From NCBI GenBank assembly GCA_902771595.1, contig CACXXH010000023.1:1-40034 (forward strand): a DNA stretch of 40,034 nucleotides. The letters are read 5' to 3'. The notes beneath the pieces are model-generated. The model was not told where the DNA came from, did not search any database, and worked only from the letters and a program-made list of their open reading frames with translations. Source of the stretch: Fibrobacter succinogenes. Its GTDB lineage: Bacteria > Fibrobacterota > Fibrobacteria > Fibrobacterales > Fibrobacteraceae. Both the position numbers and the translations under genes were made by a program. Shown here piece by piece: positions 8,915 to 16,222 of this stretch. Position 1 is the first letter of the stretch, and the number at the start of each line of letters is the position of its first letter.

Positions 8915-9742
8915 TTACCACCCGAACCATGCAAATTCGCCAATTTTTTCTATAGTCACCGAGCCATCTTCTTCTGAATAGTATTTTACAATTCCTTCAT
9001 GTTTCCCATTTTTGTATTTCACTTCAAGAGACTTCTTCCCAGAACGGAAATATTTCATTTGCATTCCTTCCATCAAACCATTTTTGTAATGATTAACAAT
9101 GTACTTTTTTCCCGAAGGGAAATAGCGTTTGTCATATCCATTCCTAAGCCCTTGCGAAAACTGAATTTCGCGAGCAAGCGTTCCATTGGGATAATAAATT
9201 TTCAAAAGGCGGACAGACTGCGGCACAAGGACATTTTCGCTCGGAACAGGAATATCTACAACATAAATTCCTTTTTTAGCATTTTCGGGAATCAACTCTT
9301 TATCTGAAAACTCATAGACCGAATCAGTTTCACATCCCTTCTCCACAATGAGCTTTTTCAATGTTTGAACCTGGCCAAACAAAACAGAACTTGTTTTTAA
9401 AATCAGATCCTTCGTACGGTATTGTACTTCTTCCCTATAAAAAACAACGGAATCAGGATAGCCACACCAATTCAAATGCCAACCAGCACCCATCAAATCA
9501 ACATGCCTAGATTGCAGGAAAATACCGCCAACACCACCGATGCAATTGCACCCATTGGGAATTACACTCCATTCTGTCGTTTTGTTTATTTCGTATAAAG
9601 AATCATCAACCGCATTAAAAAGAGAGGCAATCGTCGAGTCTCTCCTCAAATCAACAGCATTTAACCAAAGCCCGGCATCACACGCAGCCGAAAGCGAGAA
9701 AGCACTAAAAACGCTAATCAATATTTTTGCAAACATATTCAT
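8915..9742 (-). CDS. Secreted protein with MORN-like (YwqK-type) repeats
   Basis: 275 residues, AT-rich. An N-terminal signal sequence ends near LSAACDAG; the Cys is not in a good lipobox, so ordinary signal peptidase cleavage is more likely. From about residue 180 there are consecutive MORN_2-style repeats (YYPNGTLAREIQF, RYFPSGKKYIVNHYKNG, KYFRSGKKSLEVKYKNGKHEG), the pattern found in proteins often labelled YwqK antitoxins, though that label rests on little function. The N-terminal half contains several Cys and Trp residues and is unrecognised. It starts 8 bases after the stop of the upstream secreted-protein gene, so the two are co-transcribed. Function unknown; probably an envelope or surface protein. 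Confidence 0.75.
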   Translation of the reverse strand: MNMFAKILISVFSAFSLSAACDAGLWLNAVDLRRDSTIASLFNAVDDSLYEINKTTEWSVIPNGCNCIGGVGGIFLQSRHVDLMGAGWHLNWCGYPDSVVFYREEVQYRTKDLILKTSSVLFGQVQTLKKLIVEKGCETDSVYEFSDKELIPENAKKGIYVVDIPVPSENVLVPQSVRLLKIYYPNGTLAREIQFSQGLRNGYDKRYFPSGKKYIVNHYKNGLMEGMQMKYFRSGKKSLEVKYKNGKHEGIVKYYSEEDGSVTIEKIGEFAWFGW

Positions 9743-9750
9743 AAAAAAAA

Positions 9751-11349
9751 TTATTTCCCCGCCGATTTCACGGCACGATCCATGACCTTGCGATATTTAG
9801 GGTTTATATATTTTTTGATGTCTGCATAATCCAGGAATATTCTGGCTGTTGGCGTATTGAACTCAACAGGGACAATTTCATCCATTTTATTGAAAGAGAA
9901 CCACCAAGAAGTCGGAAATTCCTTTATTCCAGAAAAAGGGCCCATTGCAACAGAATGGCGCAAATAGCTACGGAATTCCTCGCCAAACTTTTTTGACTGC
10001 TCTTTTATTTTTGTTGAGTCAACAAGAAATCCTGCCAAATATAGGTTGTGGGAGTTGATGAACTTCATAAATCCAGCCTTGTCCTTTATGAGATCTTTTG
10101 CAGAGATTTCCGTTCCTGTTTTCCTATCAAAAACAACAAAAATGTTTTTTGAGTTATCCCGCGTTGATTGATCCTCGAAACCAAAGGAAATCAAGCCATC
10201 ACCCAGTTGCAGCAACATACTTTTTCCATCTCTGTGTTCCGGAATCCATTTTTTGACACCTTCGATAACCAATGTGTCCAAGTCTCCTTTATTATGGCCG
10301 AACATAATATCAAGCATACGATTTCGAATTTTCTTGGTATTGGAGCAGCCCTTCAGTTCCATGGGAATGAAAACATCCCTATTATGAGGAGAACTGTTAA
10401 CTCTCCTAAAATGATATTCCTTTATCTTGTCGCCATATGCGTTTGTCGTCATCGATATGGTATAGCCCTTATCTCTAGCCATCAAGGATTTTGCGTAATC
10501 CGTCAGTACAAAGTATACACTATCGTTCTTATCGACAATATGCGAATCAGTCGAGTCATCATAAAATACTATACCGTCTTTGTCAATTTTGTCAACTTTT
10601 ACTAAAGTTACAGAGTCTCTACCATATTCAAACTTCACCCTATTGCTTGACAACAAGTCCGAAACTTGTATTCGTTTTCCGGATTCAACGTCGTATAGTT
10701 CATACATTGGATTATCATCGCCCCAGTCCCGGAGCACTTTTGCTTTTACAATTCCATGAGCTGCTGAAATTTTCACGCCTCTAGTAAAAGTCTTTCTTTT
10801 ACTATCAGAATAGCGATTGATTTCAGCATTGAACGCGGCTGTGTCCGAGCCTTGAACAAAAACATCGTAGCCTTTCATTTGACTCAATTTGGCCACTACT
10901 TCATCAAGGTTTTTCGCACCCTTTGTTTCGCCAAACATTAAAGTTTGAAGAGAGTCATCATATTTACTAGCGCCAGCTACGAAATTCGCCACATCCTCCT
11001 GCAAATATTGGTTACTGAGGAAAGCCACAGCCTCCTCGTTGTAATACAGTTCAATTTTTAAAAGATATTCTTCATACCTCTGTTTCTCGACTGTTTTACG
11101 GTCAACATACTTTTCATAGAGGGAGTCTAAGTCTAAATGATCATCGGCCATAAATAAACTATCAATCAATCGATCAAACTTGGCTTCATCCATGCCGTTT
11201 TTATAAACTTTCACCTCTGTAGTGTAAGGTTTCATCTCTTTAGACCTTAGCAACACCGACTTCGTGACATTAGGTACTTCCCCAGCAAGCGAACCGTTTA
11301 CCATGGACAAAATTGCTACGGCAATCAATAAGAAATTTCTTGTTCTCAT
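9751..11349 (-). CDS. Secreted protein of unknown function
   Basis: 532 residues, not recognised. The signal peptide MRTRNFLLIAVAILSMVNG ends near SLAGEV. The mature part is rich in charged and aromatic residues with alternating short helical and strand-like stretches and no Cys cluster, repeats or further membrane segment. Asp/Ser/Lys-rich segments such as DGIVFYDDSTDSH suggest a soluble periplasmic or surface protein. It is the first gene of a two-gene unit with the MORN-repeat protein (8-bp gap). Base composition is much more AT-rich than flanking core genes such as ilvE, consistent with accessory origin. I do not assign a function. Confidence 0.7.
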   Translation of the reverse strand: MRTRNFLLIAVAILSMVNGSLAGEVPNVTKSVLLRSKEMKPYTTEVKVYKNGMDEAKFDRLIDSLFMADDHLDLDSLYEKYVDRKTVEKQRYEEYLLKIELYYNEEAVAFLSNQYLQEDVANFVAGASKYDDSLQTLMFGETKGAKNLDEVVAKLSQMKGYDVFVQGSDTAAFNAEINRYSDSKRKTFTRGVKISAAHGIVKAKVLRDWGDDNPMYELYDVESGKRIQVSDLLSSNRVKFEYGRDSVTLVKVDKIDKDGIVFYDDSTDSHIVDKNDSVYFVLTDYAKSLMARDKGYTISMTTNAYGDKIKEYHFRRVNSSPHNRDVFIPMELKGCSNTKKIRNRMLDIMFGHNKGDLDTLVIEGVKKWIPEHRDGKSMLLQLGDGLISFGFEDQSTRDNSKNIFVVFDRKTGTEISAKDLIKDKAGFMKFINSHNLYLAGFLVDSTKIKEQSKKFGEEFRSYLRHSVAMGPFSGIKEFPTSWWFSFNKMDEIVPVEFNTPTARIFLDYADIKKYINPKYRKVMDRAVKSAGK

Positions 11350-11416
11350 ATATTCTCCAAAACTTCAAACAAAATAGCAACTACGTGTGTTTTTGATGAT
11401 TTTTTTCACCTCTTTA

Positions 11417-13030
11417 TCACTCATCCTTCACGCAACGGACAGAGAAACCGAGGCCCTTGTAGTCATTCATACGGGGTTCTTTGTGGCTCAAGTTCAAGCA
11501 TATATAGTTCGCTTCGTCGCTATTGTACTCATCAGAACACCAGAAGTCCGCGTCACTGCCCTCACTGTAGCAAATTCCATCGGAGGCCCTGTAACCAGCA
11601 GGCAATGCAGCAAAGGAATAACCATCCGTGCCATTTTCAGCATTGTAACCATCCCAGCCACTCGTAGACTTGAGCATTTTGCCCATCACCGATAATCCAC
11701 CAACTGCGGTGAAAAGCGTATTCCACTCCATTAGCTTGGGCAAGTGCCAACCAGAAGGGCAAACGCCACGTACCGGATAAGTCGACGAGCATTTTTTATC
11801 GAAGCCACATCCCATACCATTCGTGCTCCACGTGCCCACGCTATCCATTGCTGCAGCCCATGTGTACAAGCGGCCGTACTTGGTGCAGTTGGCAGAGTCT
11901 TTGCCATAACACCAACTTTTCGCGCTCTCGTAGTTCAAATTCTCTGCCATCCACGTCTGCGAACCGATTTTAACAGTCTTGTAGGTCTTGCCATCACGTT
12001 CGTCGGTCAATGTTCCATACTCGCAGGTATCCACACTGTCTGTCCTGCAAGGTTCCACATACGCAACAGATGATGATGATAACTTCGCCGAACTACTGCT
12101 CGATTCCGCCGAAGAACTGCTGGACACACTTGTCTCGCTAGAACTCAACCCTTCAACGGAGCTTATCCCGGACTCTGTTCCGGGACCCTGGGTGACACTG
12201 CTGCTCGGTGTGACGCTGGAAGACGACTTTTGCTCGGAGACTTCGTCCTTTACACAACGGACAGAGTACTTGGCGGACTTGAGGTCGTAGTCATTAATCA
12301 TATAGTCATCGTTGCAGTCTAAGTGCACATAACCCGCAAAGTGGTCTGGATCGCCATTAGAACTCCAGAAGTCTGCTTGGGAGCCCTTTTCCCCCTTGCT
12401 CAAATAGGTGCATCTCTCGCTAGAAGGCAACGCCGAGAAGCCGTAGGCATCCATACCGTTGCCACCATATTCTCCTTCATCATCCTTCCAGCCGCTAGTG
12501 GACTTGAGCATCTTACCAGGCATTTCCCAACCGCCAACAGCATCTTCCAAAGTTTTAAACTCAGCTAACGTTGGCAGGTGCCAGCCCTCAGGGCAAATGC
12601 CGCGCACCGGATAAGTTGGCAAACAGCCCGCTTCCCAACCGCAGCCCTTGCCATTCGTAGTCCAAGTTCCCACGCTATCCATCGCGGCGGCCCAGGTGTA
12701 CAGGCGTCCATATTTCTCACAATAACTCACGCTATCATTATAGCAGAAACCGGAGGAATCGCCGGCGTAGTTCAAATTCTCCGCCATCCAGGTCTGCGTG
12801 CCGATGGTGACAGTCTTGTAAGTTTGGCCATCACGCTCATCGGTCATGGTCCCTTTAACTACAGTCGACGGATCTACGTATCCCTCGGGTACACTGCTAC
12901 TGGACTCATTTATCTCGCCAGAACTCGATGACGAATCCCAGTCAGAATCGCTCAAGGAATCGTCGCTATTGCTACAAGCAACCAGCGCCGCAGCCATAAC
13001 CCCAACCACCAAAAAACGTTTCTGAGCCAT
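11417..13030 (-). CDS. Lipoprotein with two Fibrobacter succinogenes major paralogous domains (TIGR02145)
   Basis: 537 residues. The lipobox LVAC places Cys19 as the lipidated residue. A Ser/Asp-rich spacer precedes domain 1 (about 60-262): TDERDGQTYKTVTIG, WMAENLNYAG, YGRLYTWAAAMDS, GICPEGWHLPT, ending in YSVRCVKD. A long Ser-rich linker (about 263-325) leads to domain 2 (about 337-537) with the same landmarks and ending in FSVRCVKDE. These domains are a hallmark of Fibrobacter and occur in many surface lipoproteins; their function is not known, and the fold resembles formylglycine-enzyme/C-type-lectin-like modules. The two domains are clearly an internal duplication visible at both DNA and protein level. 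It probably acts on the outer surface. Confidence 0.92.
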   Translation of the reverse strand: MAQKRFLVVGVMAAALVACSNSDDSLSDSDWDSSSSSGEINESSSSVPEGYVDPSTVVKGTMTDERDGQTYKTVTIGTQTWMAENLNYAGDSSGFCYNDSVSYCEKYGRLYTWAAAMDSVGTWTTNGKGCGWEAGCLPTYPVRGICPEGWHLPTLAEFKTLEDAVGGWEMPGKMLKSTSGWKDDEGEYGGNGMDAYGFSALPSSERCTYLSKGEKGSQADFWSSNGDPDHFAGYVHLDCNDDYMINDYDLKSAKYSVRCVKDEVSEQKSSSSVTPSSSVTQGPGTESGISSVEGLSSSETSVSSSSSAESSSSSAKLSSSSVAYVEPCRTDSVDTCEYGTLTDERDGKTYKTVKIGSQTWMAENLNYESAKSWCYGKDSANCTKYGRLYTWAAAMDSVGTWSTNGMGCGFDKKCSSTYPVRGVCPSGWHLPKLMEWNTLFTAVGGLSVMGKMLKSTSGWDGYNAENGTDGYSFAALPAGYRASDGICYSEGSDADFWCSDEYNSDEANYICLNLSHKEPRMNDYKGLGFSVRCVKDE

Positions 13031-13084
13031 AAGCTACACTCCAGCTAAACAAGTATAAATATATACTAAATAACACGCAAACAG

Positions 13085-13115
13085 AAAGGAAACTCCCCGA
13101 AAGGAGTTTCCTTTT
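13085..13115 (-). terminator. Rho-independent terminator downstream of the basic-tailed protein gene
   Basis: A perfect 11-12 bp stem (AAGGAAACTCC and GGAGTTTCCTT) with a short CCGAAA loop lies 30 bases past the stop of the gene at 13145-13795. The T-tract on the minus strand is short and interrupted, so it may be modest in strength. Confidence 0.7.
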
Positions 13116-13144
13116 ACATATTTCCCCAAAAAAACGATAAAAGA

Positions 13145-13795
13145 CTACTTGGCGGCTTTCTTCGTGGACTTCTTTGTCGTCGTCTTCGCTGTTGTCTTTG
13201 CAGTTGTTTTCGCAGTCTTCTTAGCCGTTTTTTCGGATTTCTTGGCCGCTGTTTTTGCTGTACCCTTGGATGCGATTTCCTTAGCGGCATTTTGCATCAG
13301 ATATGCCTGTATATGCTTCGAATCAATTGCTGCGCCATCACGCGCAGTTATTTTAAGCTCCATTCCAATCTTTTCAAGAACTGCCTCAGCATAGTTTTTC
13401 ACCACTACAGCTTCCATAACATCCATATAGTATTCTTTCGGAACCTTATAGCAATCCGGATAGGGATTTTTATCATTCGGTCCCACATCAGCCCATCTAA
13501 TTACATCAGAAAAAATAATATACATACGTTTAAAAGCACTCATCGATGAGGAATGAAGAGCTGCAGATAGAGCATCTTGCCTATGCTCACGATAATCACG
13601 AAGAGAAATTTTACTTGCTTTTTTAAGGTCATTTCCCTGATTAAAGAAATCAGCAAGTTTTTGGGCCGTACCCACACTTGCAATAAATTTCTTAAATTCC
13701 TTCAGTGCGCTTTCACTTACTTTGAAACCCTTGACTGTGAAGCCTTTTTGGGCTGTTTGTTTTGTTTTTTTGGTCTTCTTTGACTTTTTAGCCAT
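13145..13795 (-). CDS. Unknown protein with Lys/Ala/Thr-rich histone-H1-like tail
   Basis: 216 residues, not recognised. The N-terminus (1-20) is Lys-rich. A globular middle (about 20-172) is largely helical and includes FKRMYIIFSDVIRWADVG and a conserved-looking PYPDCYKVPKEYYMD. The last 40 residues are almost only Lys, Ala and Thr in KTAK-type repeats, like the tails of bacterial histone-H1-like proteins, so nucleic-acid binding is plausible (inference). No signal peptide. It is followed by its own terminator, and upstream lies the tandem caspase-fold pair on the same strand, separated by another terminator, so it is probably transcribed on its own. The start is ATG after AAAGGGATTG. Confidence 0.75.
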   Translation of the reverse strand: MAKKSKKTKKTKQTAQKGFTVKGFKVSESALKEFKKFIASVGTAQKLADFFNQGNDLKKASKISLRDYREHRQDALSAALHSSSMSAFKRMYIIFSDVIRWADVGPNDKNPYPDCYKVPKEYYMDVMEAVVVKNYAEAVLEKIGMELKITARDGAAIDSKHIQAYLMQNAAKEIASKGTAKTAAKKSEKTAKKTAKTTAKTTAKTTTKKSTKKAAK

Positions 13796-13913
13796 TTGTC
13801 AATCCCTTTTTAGTTCCCAAGGAGAAAATGAACGGTCTCCTCATTCCGCTTTATGATAAGAATAAAATAACCAAAAAAAATTATTGTAGCATGTAAAACT
13901 TTAACAACGTTGT

Positions 13914-13952
13914 AAAAAAAAACGAACCCCAGATAATCAATCCAGGATTCGT
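13914..13952 (-). terminator. Terminator of the pseudo-caspase gene
   Basis: On the minus strand ACGAATCC pairs with GGGGTTCGT (one G-T pair), followed by seven T. Nearly the same hairpin follows the paralogous gene at 16145-16185, so the duplication included the 3' end. Confidence 0.8.
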
Positions 13953-13987
13953 CTTCGGCTACAATAGGTTGTCTACATTATTTTCAA

Positions 13988-16111
13988 TCACCTTCCGGTG
14001 TACGTCACAATGACCCTCCCTTCATTCGACGTCCATCTGAAAACACTAATGAAATTGGCGGAACTGTTCGCCAACTGCGCACGAGAATATTCCGTCAATT
14101 CGGCCACAGTAATCGCCCTGTTGCCATTCGTGTCCGCATAGTGACGGCAGGGTCTACCATCTTCGCGAACAACCGACATATTCCAGCCTATGCCTTCCCC
14201 CCACCAATAAGGCACGTAATGGTATTCAGCGGCGGGCAGCCTATTTTCCGAATCCATGCTCGTCCCGCAGATAATAGAATAATCGGGTGAAGGAGTGACA
14301 CGCTGCAGAGCAGCCTCCGCATTCGTTCTCCCCCCTCTTGCGGAAAAGATCCTTCTAACATTCCTAGAAAAATCCAGCCTTTGCAACTCCGCCAACTCAG
14401 AGCTTCCTCTAAAGTGCGCATCAATCAAGAGGATCTTATGACCCGGCACCGTATCTAGAATTTTTTTCAAATCGACCAAAGAAATCGAAGCATTTCTATC
14501 GGATCGCGTTGCGAACTCAATAGAGTCGCTATTACAAAATACGCTGAACATAATAATCGGGCAATCATCAGCATCAAACCCGTTGAAACGGTCGAATATA
14601 AACTTTTGAACAAAATCACTACCTTTACTCAGCCGCGATTCAGCCACAATGCCATTATGTTCAAACGCTTTAGCCATCTCATCGCATGAATACAGAGACC
14701 GTTCATCACCACTAGAAGCGAAGCAGAGTGCCCGACGCTTTATCTCGTTGTCAGCACACACATACGAGAAAATTTGTTTAGGTTCTGACTTGTCGGAATC
14801 GCCCCACTCATTACAGGCCGAGACCGCATAACTCACGTCCCTATTTCTTGGCACGCTGGAATCAACGAACGAAATCGTCGAAGGCGTACCTACCAGGGTT
14901 TCTTGTTCATTTATGGTACGATAAATTTTATAACTAAGCGTATTATTAGGCCGACTATATTTTACAGTTACCTTGGCGTTTCTATCCGTCGAAAGGCTCG
15001 TAATAGACGGAACCGCAGGAGGATTTCCCTCCATAGTAACAGGAACGGCATCGCTCGCCATATTGCTCCAGGCGTTCTTCACCTTCAACTGATAGACGTA
15101 TTTATTTCCTCTTTCGACGTTGCTATCATAGCAAGAGCCGTTTCCATAAGTCGCATCAACTTCGCCATCATTATAACGGCGGCTACCCGCTACTCTGAAT
15201 CGATTTATCTCATAATCCAAAACATTTGCCTGCACGCCCCAGGACAGCCTACTTCTAATGTAAGCGGAATCCACAACTGCCGAGAGAGCGGGTTTAGAAA
15301 GAGCCATATCGTTGCAGCGAACCGTTATCGTTTTACTCGACTTTCTACCCCAATCATTTGAAGCCTCAAGCGTATAGGTATATGTTTCAGTACTGACGTC
15401 GCAATCCTCGACCGCGCTGCGCAATGGCGTACTAGAACCATTCTTATAAATAGCAACGCTGGTCGTGTTTTCGACATCAAAATCGAATACGACCTTGCGT
15501 TCGGACGGGGTCACAACGCCTGTAAAAGACGTGATAGACGGCCGTACAGTAAGATAATGTATAATCTGTTCTATGTACTGAGTGTCATTGATATACAATC
15601 GGTAAATATATACATGTTCATGGATTAGATTCGTATCCTCGAACATATCCATTCCGCCAGGAGATCTCGTCACAGAACGGATCAATGAAAAACCGGAAGG
15701 AACCGCGCCCGTCTTTATGGACTGATTCTGCGCAGCCTTTTCTTCGTACAGCTTTATTTTTTGAACGGCAGTAAGTTGCTGCCAATTTACATCTTTTCTA
15801 TAAATCTTGTAAGCAGACCTTAAAGAAGCCTTAGAGTTTCCGGCTCTCAGTGCAGCGATAATCGGCGTCTGCACCGTCACTATTATGGATTTCGTCCCAG
15901 GGCACACAACATGCAACCCCCACACGCGAAGGAGTAGTTCACGTACCGACCTGTTGAGTTCATGTTCAAAAACAATTTCAGGGACACGCTTTTTTATGGT
16001 CTTAAATTCGCGGCTGTATTGTTCCTCGAATTTTTTCAAAGCGATTTTCCCTGCCGGGTCCGCCACGATTGTCGGGTTGAAAGAAATAATGGGGGTTAAT
16101 TGTTCAGCCAC
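13988..16111 (-). CDS. FN3-containing caspase-fold protein with lost catalytic dyad (pseudoprotease)
   Basis: 707 residues from the GTG at 16111, chosen because AAAGGAG lies 7 bases upstream, homology to the downstream-listed paralog begins here, and the extra N-terminal codons up to 16201 lie across a terminator. N-terminal helical region (about 1-90), fibronectin-III-like beta modules (about 170-440), then a caspase/clostripain-like domain. It aligns closely with the 16223-18691 product, but the catalytic His is Phe525 (MFSVFCNSDS) and the catalytic Cys is His566 (LLIDAHFRGSS). The Ca-binding-like loop ADTNGNRAITVAEL is kept. No signal peptide. It may be a regulator, scaffold or decoy for the active paralog (inference). 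It has its own terminator. Confidence 0.8.
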   Translation of the reverse strand: MAEQLTPIISFNPTIVADPAGKIALKKFEEQYSREFKTIKKRVPEIVFEHELNRSVRELLLRVWGLHVVCPGTKSIIVTVQTPIIAALRAGNSKASLRSAYKIYRKDVNWQQLTAVQKIKLYEEKAAQNQSIKTGAVPSGFSLIRSVTRSPGGMDMFEDTNLIHEHVYIYRLYINDTQYIEQIIHYLTVRPSITSFTGVVTPSERKVVFDFDVENTTSVAIYKNGSSTPLRSAVEDCDVSTETYTYTLEASNDWGRKSSKTITVRCNDMALSKPALSAVVDSAYIRSRLSWGVQANVLDYEINRFRVAGSRRYNDGEVDATYGNGSCYDSNVERGNKYVYQLKVKNAWSNMASDAVPVTMEGNPPAVPSITSLSTDRNAKVTVKYSRPNNTLSYKIYRTINEQETLVGTPSTISFVDSSVPRNRDVSYAVSACNEWGDSDKSEPKQIFSYVCADNEIKRRALCFASSGDERSLYSCDEMAKAFEHNGIVAESRLSKGSDFVQKFIFDRFNGFDADDCPIIMFSVFCNSDSIEFATRSDRNASISLVDLKKILDTVPGHKILLIDAHFRGSSELAELQRLDFSRNVRRIFSARGGRTNAEAALQRVTPSPDYSIICGTSMDSENRLPAAEYHYVPYWWGEGIGWNMSVVREDGRPCRHYADTNGNRAITVAELTEYSRAQLANSSANFISVFRWTSNEGRVIVTYTGR

Positions 16112-16144
16112 TTTGAAACTCCTTTGTTTTAGTGGTTTGTTGGT

Positions 16145-16185
16145 AAAAAAAAGAACGAACCCCAGATAATCCATCCAGGATTCGT
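16145..16185 (-). terminator. Terminator of the caspase-like gene
   Basis: Same hairpin as at 13914-13952: ACGAATCC and GGGGTTCGT arms with a T-rich tail on the minus strand. It separates the two paralogs, so the second probably needs its own promoter or read-through. Confidence 0.8.
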
Positions 16186-16222
16186 CCTTGGCTACAGACA
16201 ACTCAAGATAAGATTCCTAGTA

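Noticed and set aside
16112..16201. N-terminal extension of the pseudo-caspase gene to an ATG at 16201
   Set aside because: It runs across the terminator of the upstream gene, has no homology to the paralog, and a well-placed AAAGGAG supports the GTG at 16111.
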